Source: Bog-756 sp035531955 (GTDB taxonomy: Bacteria; Actinomycetota; Acidimicrobiia; Acidimicrobiales; RAAP-2). From it: a stretch of DNA of 64,000 nt. The stretch is from NCBI GenBank assembly GCA_035531955.1, contig DATKRZ010000023.1:1-64000 (forward strand), in the 5' to 3' direction. Below, one piece after another: positions 41,979 to 50,857 of this stretch. Positions within the stretch are counted from its first letter, which is position 1. Each line of letters opens with the position of its first letter. The position numbers and the translations under genes were made by a program. Below the pieces are notes generated by a model. That model saw nothing but the letters and a program-made list of their open reading frames with translations. It had not been told where the DNA came from and did no database searches.

Positions 41979-43439
41979 TCAGTCGGCCATGCCCACGACC
42001 GGCTTGTTGAGGGCGATGGCCCCGGTGGAGCCGTAGAAGGCGGCATCGCCGAAGGAGAAGATGCCCCCGTCGGAGGCGACCAGCCAGTAGCCGCCACCGT
42101 CCGGCGTGGCGGCCATGCCCACGACCGGCTTGTTGAGGGCGATCGCCCCGGTGGAGCCGTGGAAGGCGGCATCGCCGAAGGAGAAGATGCCCCCGTCGGA
42201 GGCGACCAGCCAGTAGCCGGACGGGTTGATGGCCGCTTGTACAAGGGTCTGGTCAACACCTGCGCCCGGTGACCAGTCACCCGCTGCCATGCACATCTGG
42301 CTGTCGATACAGGACACGCCGGACAGCTGGGCGAAGTCGTTTCCGATCGGAGTGACCGCGGGGTTCACCGGAGGCTGGAGCGTCCAGGCCGTACCGTTCC
42401 AACCCATTGCATCGGTCACATAGTTGCTGCTGTTCGTATGGGCGCGACCGACGGCGACGCACAAGGTCGGACTGACACACGAGACGCCGTAGAGGTGATT
42501 GTTGGTGGTGCGGGGCATGCTCGGGGTGGACGGGATCGACCAGGCAGAACCGTCAAACTGCTCGACCAGAGGCGCGTCGTACCCGGTGGTCTGCCTGAAT
42601 CCGACGGCGGAGCAGAAGGACGTGCCCGCACAAGAAACCGACTGGAGCGCGGCACTCTCGGTGGGCGACGGGCTCGAGCTCGCAGCGACCGTCCATGAGG
42701 TGCCGTTCCACTGCTCGACCAGGGGTTGCGTTGTCGTAAGGTAGCTGCCGGAAAAACCTGCGGCCACACAGAACGATGCGTTCGCACAACTCACGCCGTT
42801 CAGGACGTTCCCGCCCGTTGAAGGGCCGGGATCGATCGCCGCCCAGGACGAACCGTTGAAGCTCCAGGCGAAGGCCTGGTTGGGAGTCCCCCAGTCGGCC
42901 CCGACGGCGACACACGACGTCGTGCTGGTGCAGCTCACTCCGTTGAAAGCTGCAGTTCCGTGGGAGGTGGGGGTGGACGCTGTCCATGAAGGACCGCCGG
43001 TCCACTGCTCGACCAGCGGCACCTGGTCGTTGGGCAGATTGTCCACGCCGTCATAGCCCACGGCGACGCAGAACGAGGTGGTGACACACGAGACACCCTG
43101 CAACCTATTTGCGGGCGCGGGACTGGCACTCGGGACAACCGACCAGGACGAGCCGTTCCACTCCTGAATCAGGGTATGGGCATTCGAGGGCGAGTCGGCA
43201 CCAATCGCCATGCAGAACGTGGAGGAGACACATGAGATGCTGTCGAGATAGTTGTCTGTCGTCACGTTGGGCGACGGGACGACCGACCATTTGCCCGGTA
43301 CCACGGTCCGTGGCGACGACGCCCCGGTGGGGATCGCCGACGCTCCTGCAGCGGCGAAGGCCAAGCCTGCCAAAGCCATGATCGAAACCACCAAGAGCCC
43401 CACAGTTCGCTTCGGCACAACATCCGCCTTTCCAGGCAT
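41979..43439 (-). CDS. Secreted CX5C-repeat protein with GYWLV C-terminal repeats
   Basis: A signal peptide (TVGLLVVSIMALAGLAFAAA) is followed by seven repeats of about 50-55 residues, each with a GVSCxxxxxCVAVG motif and an aromatic LVEQWNGSSW segment. The two Cys, five residues apart, could form a disulfide per blade; this looks like a propeller. The protein ends with two 42-residue GYWLV repeats nearly identical to those of the S53 protease. The ATG at 43439 gives 486 residues; a GTG at 43418 has GGAAAGG upstream and is also plausible. Function unknown. It converges on the sulfatase gene (38-base gap). Confidence 0.8.
   Translation of the reverse strand: MPGKADVVPKRTVGLLVVSIMALAGLAFAAAGASAIPTGASSPRTVVPGKWSVVPSPNVTTDNYLDSISCVSSTFCMAIGADSPSNAHTLIQEWNGSSWSVVPSASPAPANRLQGVSCVTTSFCVAVGYDGVDNLPNDQVPLVEQWTGGPSWTASTPTSHGTAAFNGVSCTSTTSCVAVGADWGTPNQAFAWSFNGSSWAAIDPGPSTGGNVLNGVSCANASFCVAAGFSGSYLTTTQPLVEQWNGTSWTVAASSSPSPTESAALQSVSCAGTSFCSAVGFRQTTGYDAPLVEQFDGSAWSIPSTPSMPRTTNNHLYGVSCVSPTLCVAVGRAHTNSSNYVTDAMGWNGTAWTLQPPVNPAVTPIGNDFAQLSGVSCIDSQMCMAAGDWSPGAGVDQTLVQAAINPSGYWLVASDGGIFSFGDAAFHGSTGAIALNKPVVGMAATPDGGGYWLVASDGGIFSFGDAAFYGSTGAIALNKPVVGMAD
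41982..42218 (-). repeat. Two 42-residue GYWLV repeats at the C-terminus
   Basis: The two 126-base units are almost identical in DNA and encode GYWLVASDGGIFSFGDAAF plus GSTGAIALNKPVVGMA. They match the three units at 11096-11461 and likewise close the protein. Confidence 0.9.
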
Positions 43440-44076
43440 CGGCCCCCTGCATCGTTACGTCCTGACGCTTGGCCACTCGCTGATGGGGGGAATGGCGGTC
43501 TCATCCTATCGGTGAACCGGACTGGAATCCCCCGGGGCGGAGGTTGTTGGCGACCATGCGCCAGTTCGCTTGGAAATGGCGTCGGTGACGTGCTCCACCC
43601 TTCGCACAGTGACATGCAGCGGGTCGCCCGACGAGCAGGTTGCGAGCCGTCTCGTGAGGTCCGACCCTTGGGTCCGGATCTGCACCGGTCCGGATCGCCG
43701 CTGAATGCCCACTCTCCGGCGTGCGGCACCAACCCGAGCCTCACCGTCCCCGCGGATTCCTATTGTTCCGCGCGATCCAATTGAGATAGTTTGTCGGGAG
43801 GGCAGGCGTCGTTACGGGTTCGGCTTCGCCATTTTCGGCCGTTCCGGCGGCCAATGGGGAGAGGCAAGATGTGGCACACAGTTGGTCCGAGTCCGCAGTT
43901 GGCCGGACCGGTGCCCGTCTTCAGGCTGGTGGCATCGCTCCTTCCGACCACAGACGGTGAGTCCGACCACGGAGAGTGGCGCAGGGCTCCGTCGTGGCTG
44001 GCGGGTTCAGGTGCCTCGATGACGAACCCACCGGGCACGGAAGGATCGGGGAAACGGTCCTCCGCGACGAGGGGGC
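43440..44076. other. Long divergent gap, possible small ORF
   Basis: This 637-base stretch separates two divergent genes. It contains a plus-strand frame of 74 codons starting at 43869, preceded by GGAGAGG and running 17 bases into the next gene; its composition is poor and it may only be leader sequence. I looked for a c-di-GMP or c-di-AMP riboswitch and could not fit one. Confidence 0.35.
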
Positions 44077-46026
44077 ATGGCTTTGCAAACTAACCTGCTC
44101 GAGGGTCCTGTTCCCCTGATCGAGCTGATCGTTGCCGCGGCATTCGGACTGCTCCTGCTCCTCTTCCCCTTGTGGCGCCGGTATCCCGACGACCAGGGTG
44201 ACGGGCACGCACTTGTCCTGTTGCCACCACCCAAGCTACCTTCGCTCCGGCGCACGGTCGCCATGGTCAGCGTCTTCACGCTCTTCAATATCCTGTACCA
44301 CTCAATTCGAGGGCCGCTTGCCCCAGACCATCTCTATGCGAATGCCGTCCAGAGGTTGGCCGGATGGGTCGTGGCGGCCCCGGCCGAGACACAGGGCTTC
44401 TTCCACAACTTCTCCCTCGGGCTCCGCATCCTGGTCGTCGGCACGATGCTGTCATTGGCCGTTTGCGCGCGTGCCTCAGTGCTCCGCCGTCTGCTGATCG
44501 CCCTCCAGGTCCTCTGGTACGTGCTGGCCATCATGCTCTTCGACGCGCTGCTCACCGTGTTCACCGTGCTCACTAGAGTCCCGGCGGCGCCGACCACTCT
44601 GGTGGGGAGTTTCCTGGCCATCGGACTGGGGTTCTTGGCCATGAGTCGCCTGCTCTTCGTGAACTTCGCCCTGCCCAGGCCGACAGAGGTGCCGTTCGCT
44701 CCCCGGCGCCGCCTGAACGATGCCGCCACATTGATCGGGTGCAGCCTGGCCGGGATTGCGGTCAGCGCCGTCGTGACCCTGATCCTCTATCGCACCCAGA
44801 ACCCGAAGTACTTCGTCCTCTTCGCCGTGGTTGCGCCGCTGCCGTTCGCCTACCTCGCCTACATCGTCCGGAGCCTCCTTCTCTGGTTGGTCGGCTCGGT
44901 GTCCTCGGAACCGGAACCCGAGGTCGGTGACGAGCGACCGCCCATCGAGCTGATCATTCCCGCCTACAACGAGGAGCGGATCATCCTCGAGACCCTTGTG
45001 GCGATCGATGTGGCCGCCGGAAACTACGGCGGGCCAGTGAACGTGATCTTGGCCAACGACGGCTCCACCGACTCCACATATCAAGTGGCCTCGGCTGCCA
45101 TCGACGGGTTCCGTTTCGCCACCGGCAGGATCATCAACGTGAATCATGGTGGCAAGTCTGCAACCCTGAACTCGGCGTTGGCGGAGACGACAGCAGACAT
45201 CGTGATCCGTGTCGATGCCGACACGCTCATCGACGAATGGTCCTTGTACTACACCCCCCGCTGGTTTCGCGATCCCACCATCGGGCTGGTCGAGGCGATG
45301 ATGTGGCCACGCTGGACGCGCTCGCCGTTTCCCCGAATGCGGCTGTTCGAGGAGCTGAAGCAGTTCGGAGCTCAGCACCGAATACTCCAGGGCGTCGACG
45401 GTGTCAACGTGGTGCCCGGCGTCTTCACGGCATTCCGCCGTCAGCCGGCGGTCGAGCTCGGCGGTTTCACGGTTGGAATGAACGGGGAAGACGGTGACTT
45501 CACGTTCCGATTCAGTCGGCTCGGGTGGCGGACCAAGCAGGACCCCAAGATCATCGTCTTCGAGGATGTGCCCCCGACGTACATGGAGATCCGGGAGCAG
45601 CGAGTTCGGTGGGATCGGGCAACGATCCACAATCAGGCGAGACACGGCCCCTACAGGGCCGGAATCGCCACACCGAAGGTCTGGTTCACCTCGTACCATC
45701 AGTTCTTCAGTCGCGCCTTCGCTCCTATTCGCTTGATGCTGCCGGTGTACCTGCTCATCACGTTCGCATTCGTTCCGGCCGATCGCACTACCGTCGAGTT
45801 CCTTGCCGCGGCCTGGTTCGTGGGATCGATCGCCTTCATCATGATCGAGACGTTTCTGGTCACCGCCTATCGCTTCGAACGGCGTTGGCCCTGGCTGATT
45901 CTGTGGCCCTTCTGGCAGGTCTGTCTGATGATCTTCTCGACCGAGAGCTGGCTCAGCCTGCCGGGCCGGCCCGTCGGATTCCGCAATGCGCCGAGCGTGC
46001 AGGTGACCGAGGCCGTCGTCCACTGA
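44077..46026 (+). CDS. Membrane-embedded processive GT2 glycosyltransferase (polysaccharide synthase-like)
   Basis: This 649-residue protein has about seven N-terminal helices, a GT2 catalytic domain (about 288-515) and three C-terminal helices. All processive-synthase motifs are visible: IIPAYNEERII, ANDGSTDST (D328), RVDADT (D380, D382), the acceptor acid in NGEDGDFTF (E471, D472) and QRVRW (508-512). This is the layout of cellulose, hyaluronan and poly-N-acetylglucosamine synthases, which make and extrude a polymer. No PilZ domain is present. The large N-terminal membrane block is longer than in PgaC. It is flanked by secreted propeller proteins and follows the sulfatases by 2 kb, consistent with a surface polysaccharide locus. 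Confidence 0.88.
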   Translation: MALQTNLLEGPVPLIELIVAAAFGLLLLLFPLWRRYPDDQGDGHALVLLPPPKLPSLRRTVAMVSVFTLFNILYHSIRGPLAPDHLYANAVQRLAGWVVAAPAETQGFFHNFSLGLRILVVGTMLSLAVCARASVLRRLLIALQVLWYVLAIMLFDALLTVFTVLTRVPAAPTTLVGSFLAIGLGFLAMSRLLFVNFALPRPTEVPFAPRRRLNDAATLIGCSLAGIAVSAVVTLILYRTQNPKYFVLFAVVAPLPFAYLAYIVRSLLLWLVGSVSSEPEPEVGDERPPIELIIPAYNEERIILETLVAIDVAAGNYGGPVNVILANDGSTDSTYQVASAAIDGFRFATGRIINVNHGGKSATLNSALAETTADIVIRVDADTLIDEWSLYYTPRWFRDPTIGLVEAMMWPRWTRSPFPRMRLFEELKQFGAQHRILQGVDGVNVVPGVFTAFRRQPAVELGGFTVGMNGEDGDFTFRFSRLGWRTKQDPKIIVFEDVPPTYMEIREQRVRWDRATIHNQARHGPYRAGIATPKVWFTSYHQFFSRAFAPIRLMLPVYLLITFAFVPADRTTVEFLAAAWFVGSIAFIMIETFLVTAYRFERRWPWLILWPFWQVCLMIFSTESWLSLPGRPVGFRNAPSVQVTEAVVH

Positions 46027-46448
46027 TTCTCCTGATAATCGCCGATCCTGCCCGGAGCGATCGCGTCTCGCCCTGGGCTATTGATCAGTGCCCGCCTCCG
46101 GATCGCCGATTCCGTGCCCGGATGACGCCTAGAAGGAAGCGGGTCTCCGAGGTGGGGACAACAGCGCTTCGACGACAGCCATCGTCAGAACCTCGGCATC
46201 AGGGTTGGGTGAGAAGAGTTCCCGACTCTCGGTCCCCGTCGGGCCAGCGCAGGAATGGACCACGGAGCACATCGTCGGCCTCGGCGACGCCCTGGTCGCC
46301 AAGGTTGCCCGGACAGTGGCGACGAAACCTCCGAGATCAACGTCTTGGTGGGCATGGCGGATCACTGGCGCCTACGCCACCTCAGACGAGGGCCCAGCGT
46401 CAGCAGGGTCCCTCGGTCAGGAAGGACTAGTACTTCCGGACCGAAGGA
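46027..46448. other. Convergent gap, no gene
   Basis: The gap separates the polysaccharide synthase (+) and PQQ-like (-) genes. It contains the inverted repeat ggaaggactagtacttcc (46420-46437) and a 12-base direct repeat gaaggactagta (46421-46432, 46443-46454) at the very end of the PQQ-like gene; the first may be a weak terminator. A minus frame at 46129-46365 lacks support. Confidence 0.35.
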
Positions 46449-49400
46449 CTAGTAGACCGGCCTGCCCGATGCGCTGAACACGTGCAGATTGTCGTCCAGC
46501 CCGGTCAGATAGACGTTGCCGTTGTTGGTCACCGGTGCTGCGGCGAACCCGAACCCGTCAGTGTTGTACTTCCACGTCTGGTCGATCCCGGTGATCCGGG
46601 TGGCCTCGGCGCTTCCGTTGGAAAGGGTGGCCACTGCGAAGTTGACCGAACCGGCCAGGCCCACGATCGGCACGCTCCCGGACAATGAGTTCTGGACGGA
46701 TCCGTTCACAGAGCTGAGGTAGTAGATGGTCCCGTCCTGGGAGCCCACTCCGATGTTCGTCCCGAAAGTGACGTTGTTGGCGGTGATGGGACCCCCGGTC
46801 TTGAAGGTCCAGGCGAGGGCACCGGTCTTTCCGTTGAAGGCGTACTCGCTACCATCCGTCGAGCCGACGAAGATCTTGTTGGCAAAATAGGTAGGTGCGG
46901 CCACCACCGCGCCGCCGGTAGTTGCCGACCACACCACCGTACCCGCGGTAGGAGCCCCGGTCCCGCCGATGGAGAGGGCGGTGACATGCCCGCTGCCATC
47001 CCCGACCACCACGGTCTGGTGGACGGCGTCTACGGCCGGAGAGGACTGGACCGGACCACCCAGGGCGGTCGTCCAGAGGACGGCACCGGTCTGTTCGTTC
47101 AGCGCGTAGAGCGCGCCGCTGTCGGATCCGATGTAGACGACACCGCCGTACACCGCCGGCGACGATTCCATCTTGCCGGCCGTGGCGGTGGTCCAGATCG
47201 GAGCCCCCGTCGACTCGCGGACGGCGACAACGGAGTTGGCATTGGTGCCGAAGATCACCATGGAGGAGTCGACCGCCGCCGAGGAGGTGATCCCGGCGGA
47301 GTAGTTGTCCTGCCAGACGGGGGCGCCGTTGGCCACGTCGATGGCGAAGAAGTCGCCTGCATCGTCACCGAAGAAGGCCGTTCCACCGTCGATTGCCACG
47401 GTGCTGTGGATCGGTGACTTGGTCGGGAAGTTGTACGCTTGATTGAGGAAGAAACGGCCTGAGGCGGCGACGTCGTTGTTCAATGCCGAGTCGTTCACCT
47501 CGAAATTCGACTTGGTGGCGCCGTTGCCGAATTGATCCCAGTTGTTGGAGATGATCACCGGCGCACTGCCCGACTTCCCTGAGGTCTGTCCGGTTGCCGT
47601 CACCGTCAAGGGGCCGAAGTTCAGGCCGACAGGGATGGTGACGGTGGTCGGTCCCAGCAGTCCGGTGGGACCGGCAACGATGGTGGCTAGGGTGATGACC
47701 GGGTTGGTCGGAACCGTGACGGCGACACTCTCACCGGCTCGATAACCGCCTCCACTGAGAACGGCCACGGCTCCCGGGGCAACCCGTGGTGCAGAGATGG
47801 CAAGCGTGGGGGCGGTGAGGCTCGGTGCCACGGTGAAGTCGATCCGGGCCGCTGTCGCCTGCGACGCGCTAGCGCTGGTGTCGGCGACGTGTCCGCCATT
47901 GACCGCCGAGGCGCGTACCTCCACGACCGTTCCTCGTGTGGGCATCGGAACTTTCAGGGACCAACCGGTCGTGGTCGCCCCCCGGGTTGCGAGGGTGGCC
48001 ACATTGTTGAACGGACCGGGCTCCCATGCCTTTTTGGTGGCGCTCCACCACTGACCGCTTTCGCCGTCCTCTTGGACGGTGACCTTGACACTGCTAATGC
48101 CGGTGGGATCGCTGGCCGTCCCGGAGATCACCAGCGGCTTGCCGTTGGGGTTCGGAACGGTTGCCCCCTGGGTGGGACTGGAGATGACGGTGGACGGGGG
48201 GCTGGTGTTGGAGCCACCGATCTTGAAATCGTAGAGGAATCCATCGGCCGAGGTGACGTACACATTACCCGCCGAGTCGGCCGGCGAGGAAGCCACGTAG
48301 TAGTGCGTCTGGTAGGAGTACAGGAGGGCGCCGGTCGCCAGCGACAGGACCATGAATCTCCCGTCGATGTCGGTTGCCAACACCACCTGGTGCCCGGCGG
48401 GGCCGGTGATCGCCGGAGCGCCCAGAATCTCGTCCGCCTTGGGGATCACCGACTGCCAGATCAGAGCTCCGGTAAGGGCGTTGACGTCGAACACCCCGGT
48501 GGTGGTCCCGAACACCAATTGGGTGCCGGTGAGTGCCGCCGTCGCCCGGGATCCGTTTCCGATCGGCGGGAACAACCCCATCGCGTAGTTGTAGACCCAC
48601 ACCTGGACACCGGTCGTCATATCGAGTGCGTAGACATTTCCGTCCTTGGACGGCACATAGGCCATGCCGTCCTTGCCCCCGGCGGCCGTGCCGGGCAGGG
48701 CAACGGTCACTCCGGCGCCGATGTCTGCGGGGCCGTTGTTCGGATTGTAGGTCTGGAACCGCCAGACGAGGTGGCCCGTGACCGCGTCCAGGGCATACAC
48801 CGCGGCGTCAGGATCCGCCGAACCGAACAGCACGAGCGGTTCACCGGTGGCGTCCACGCCGTAGGAGATCATGTCCCACAGCCCGCTGTTCAGGGTATAA
48901 CCAGTGAATGCCCAGTTGACGGCGCAGGTCGACTCGTTGATCGAATAGAGCGGGCCCGGACTGGCCGTGTCGTTGGACCCCATGTAGACCGTCGGGGTGC
49001 CGCCCGGAGGGGTGACGACGATGGGGCTGGCCTCGGCCACGGAGAAGATCGGCGTCTGACACAGCTGGGCACCCGTGGCCGCATTCAGCTTGAAGAGCTC
49101 GGGAGCGTAGGTGGAGGCGACCCAGACGTACGCGCCGTCGATCAACGGTGTCACCCGGACCGCACTGCCCAGGTTCACCGACCACACGCTCGCTCCGGTC
49201 GCGGCGTTGAAGGCGGAGAACCACCCGCCCTCACTGCCCGCGTAGACGAGCGTCTCGCCGAGCGCCTGGTTGTACCCGACCACCGGCGATGTGAGCGATT
49301 GGGCCTCCAGGTTCGCCATCCAGTGCACGCCCAACTTGCCTGCCTTGGTGTCGCTGATAGCCGGGTCGGTGCTCACGCCGGTGAGCTGTGGATTCTGATG

Positions 49401-49553
49401 GGCCTCGGGCCAGGGCATCGGAGTTGCGCCGGCCGCCAGTGGCGCCGACAAGCTGGTCGCGCCGGCTGAGCCCGCCCTCGGGATTCCCAAGCCGACCATG
49501 GCCGCGATGACCACGACCGAAACCAACGATACGCACCGCCAACGATTCGACAT
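46449..49553 (-). CDS. Large secreted PQQ-like beta-propeller protein
   Basis: After a signal peptide (VSLVSVVVIAAMVGLG to AGSA) this 1034-residue protein has a first PQQ-like propeller (about 55-460; units such as VYAGSEGGWFSAFNAATGASVW), a middle part with one or two Ig-like domains (about 475-690), and a second propeller (about 700-1034; VVYIGSDSGALYALNEQTGA). The repeats resemble PQQ-dehydrogenase and BamB blades, but catalytic PQQ/calcium residues are not obvious, so a binding or scaffold role is more likely. The ATG at 49553 is fixed by AAGGGG six bases upstream and by the signal peptide. A plausible promoter lies at 49601-49630. Confidence 0.87.
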   Translation of the reverse strand: MSNRWRCVSLVSVVVIAAMVGLGIPRAGSAGATSLSAPLAAGATPMPWPEAHQNPQLTGVSTDPAISDTKAGKLGVHWMANLEAQSLTSPVVGYNQALGETLVYAGSEGGWFSAFNAATGASVWSVNLGSAVRVTPLIDGAYVWVASTYAPELFKLNAATGAQLCQTPIFSVAEASPIVVTPPGGTPTVYMGSNDTASPGPLYSINESTCAVNWAFTGYTLNSGLWDMISYGVDATGEPLVLFGSADPDAAVYALDAVTGHLVWRFQTYNPNNGPADIGAGVTVALPGTAAGGKDGMAYVPSKDGNVYALDMTTGVQVWVYNYAMGLFPPIGNGSRATAALTGTQLVFGTTTGVFDVNALTGALIWQSVIPKADEILGAPAITGPAGHQVVLATDIDGRFMVLSLATGALLYSYQTHYYVASSPADSAGNVYVTSADGFLYDFKIGGSNTSPPSTVISSPTQGATVPNPNGKPLVISGTASDPTGISSVKVTVQEDGESGQWWSATKKAWEPGPFNNVATLATRGATTTGWSLKVPMPTRGTVVEVRASAVNGGHVADTSASASQATAARIDFTVAPSLTAPTLAISAPRVAPGAVAVLSGGGYRAGESVAVTVPTNPVITLATIVAGPTGLLGPTTVTIPVGLNFGPLTVTATGQTSGKSGSAPVIISNNWDQFGNGATKSNFEVNDSALNNDVAASGRFFLNQAYNFPTKSPIHSTVAIDGGTAFFGDDAGDFFAIDVANGAPVWQDNYSAGITSSAAVDSSMVIFGTNANSVVAVRESTGAPIWTTATAGKMESSPAVYGGVVYIGSDSGALYALNEQTGAVLWTTALGGPVQSSPAVDAVHQTVVVGDGSGHVTALSIGGTGAPTAGTVVWSATTGGAVVAAPTYFANKIFVGSTDGSEYAFNGKTGALAWTFKTGGPITANNVTFGTNIGVGSQDGTIYYLSSVNGSVQNSLSGSVPIVGLAGSVNFAVATLSNGSAEATRITGIDQTWKYNTDGFGFAAAPVTNNGNVYLTGLDDNLHVFSASGRPVY

Positions 49554-49600
49554 GCGTGCCCCTTCTCCGACGGCCCATTTGGCCCACGTCACACGGGGCG

Positions 49601-49630
49601 AAGTTAACATCCACAGAACCAAAATGTCTA
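49601..49630 (-). promoter_or_regulatory. Putative promoter of the PQQ-like protein gene
   Basis: On the minus strand TAGACA (49625-49630) and TAACTT (49601-49606) are 18 bases apart, giving a leader of about 40 bases that contains the AAGGGG ribosome site. Confidence 0.5.
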
Positions 49631-50153
49631 CGGGTTCTTCCTTCGACTGGAAGGAGCGCGCCTGGCGCTGACTTCGACCATGCGAGGTGGGCGTTCCGGA
49701 ACACGCCATGGTGACGCTGCGCGCGTCCCGGTGAGTGATTGGCTGCTCTCCCTCAGTGACTTTCCCGGCACAGAAGACACCAGTATCTGAACCGGCCCGA
49801 CCTTCACTGAACGAGGGCATGAAGTCACGGTGTGTGCAGGCCCTCCCACCTGAGCAGATTCGGACAACTATCGCCGGACGATTCTGATCGTGCGTCCGAC
49901 GGGTCTGTCATGTGCGGCTCCAGGTCACTGTCGACCGATCCCCCCCCCCCGGCCGGCGGAACGTTGAAGCCGGCTTTGGCCAAGGGGCGCTCGGGTCGGT
50001 GGCCGAGCCATTCCAAACCGAACATCGAGGGTGCGCTCGCACGCCGGAGGGCCCGCACCGCAGTCCCTGCGAGCGGGCGGACGACACGCCCGCCGGGCCC
50101 CGCCACCACGCCATTCGTGGCTAGAGTCCCGACGAGCGCACCTGCTGAAGGAC
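49631..50153. other. Gap between PQQ-like and YceI genes, no gene seen
   Basis: The open frames here are short and unrecognisable. There is a run of ten C at about 49940-49951. It should contain the end of the yceI transcript. Confidence 0.35.
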
Positions 50154-50735
50154 TCAGGCCTGCAAGACGGCTTCGGCCTCGATCTGGATGTCGACCTTCT
50201 TGGCCACCACGAGCCCACCGGCCTCCATCACCGCACCGAACGAAACCCCGAAATCTTCACGGTTGATCGTGGTCGACGCGCTGAACCCCGCCCGGTGGTT
50301 GCCCATGGGATCGTTGACCACACCCTCGAGGGTGGCGTCGAGGACCACCGGCCGGGTCACGCCGCGGATGGTCAGTTCGCCCTCGACCTTGAACTCCGTC
50401 GGCCCCTCCGGCTTGATGGCGGTGCTGACGAACGTCCAGGTCGGGTGGTTCTCCACGTCGAAGAAGTCGGCAGTCCTCAGGTGGTTGTCGCGGTTCTCGT
50501 CACGGGTGTCCACACTGCCGGCGTCGATGGTCACCGACACCTTCGAGTCGACCGGGTTCTCGGCGATCTCGACGGAGCCCTCGAAGCTGCTGAAGCGGCC
50601 CCGTACCCGGGACACCGCCATGTGGCGGACGGCAAAGCCCAATTCGGTATGTGAGCCGTCGATGGCGTAGGTCCCCACGGCCGGGTACTCCGCCCCGTCC
50701 ACCTTCCTGCTGGTCACTGCGGTCTGTGTTGACAT
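50154..50735 (-). CDS. YceI family protein
   Basis: YceI proteins (here 193 residues) form a lipocalin-like barrel that binds isoprenoid-type lipids. Signatures are GTYAIDGSHTELGFAVRHMA, SRVRGRFSSFEGSVEI, NRDNHLRTADFFDVENHPTW, ELTIRGVTRPVVLDATLEG and NREDFGVSF. There is no signal peptide, so it is probably cytoplasmic. The ATG at 50735 has AGGAG six bases upstream. It is divergent from a marR gene 122 bases away, a common pairing that suggests MarR control. Confidence 0.92.
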   Translation of the reverse strand: MSTQTAVTSRKVDGAEYPAVGTYAIDGSHTELGFAVRHMAVSRVRGRFSSFEGSVEIAENPVDSKVSVTIDAGSVDTRDENRDNHLRTADFFDVENHPTWTFVSTAIKPEGPTEFKVEGELTIRGVTRPVVLDATLEGVVNDPMGNHRAGFSASTTINREDFGVSFGAVMEAGGLVVAKKVDIQIEAEAVLQA

Positions 50736-50788
50736 TGCTGCTCCTGTCGCTTGGTCCCCCAGGCCCACTGACGCGCCCGAAGTTGTTT

Positions 50789-50804
50789 GTACACTCAAGT
50801 ATAC
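50789..50804. promoter_or_regulatory. Imperfect inverted repeat, candidate MarR operator
   Basis: gtacactcaagtatac pairs with its reverse complement at 12 of 16 positions. It lies in the marR/yceI gap and overlaps the yceI -10 box, where a bound MarR dimer would block transcription. A second small palindrome, ttgctttcgcaa (50814-50825), covers the -35. Confidence 0.45.
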
Positions 50805-50825
50805 CACCATTATTTGCTTTCGCAA
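50798..50825 (-). promoter_or_regulatory. Putative yceI promoter
   Basis: On the minus strand TTGCGA (50820-50825) and TATACT (50798-50803) are spaced by 16 bases. The -10 differs from consensus at one position. Confidence 0.55.
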
Positions 50826-50845
50826 CTACATTCGGGAAATTCCGG

Positions 50846-50851
50846 TACACT
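50846..50851 (+). promoter_or_regulatory. Putative -10 box for a leaderless marR transcript
   Basis: TACACT is followed by six bases (gtcggc) and the marR ATG; no ribosome site is present. Confidence 0.4.
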
Positions 50852-50857
50852 GTCGGC

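Noticed and set aside
43790..44076. c-di-GMP or c-di-AMP riboswitch before the polysaccharide synthase gene
   Set aside because: The conserved core sequences of GEMM or ydaO motifs could not be found; only generic GC-rich pairing is possible.
46129..46365. 78-codon minus-strand frame between the polysaccharide synthase and PQQ-like genes
   Set aside because: No motif, no ribosome site, ordinary shadow-like composition.
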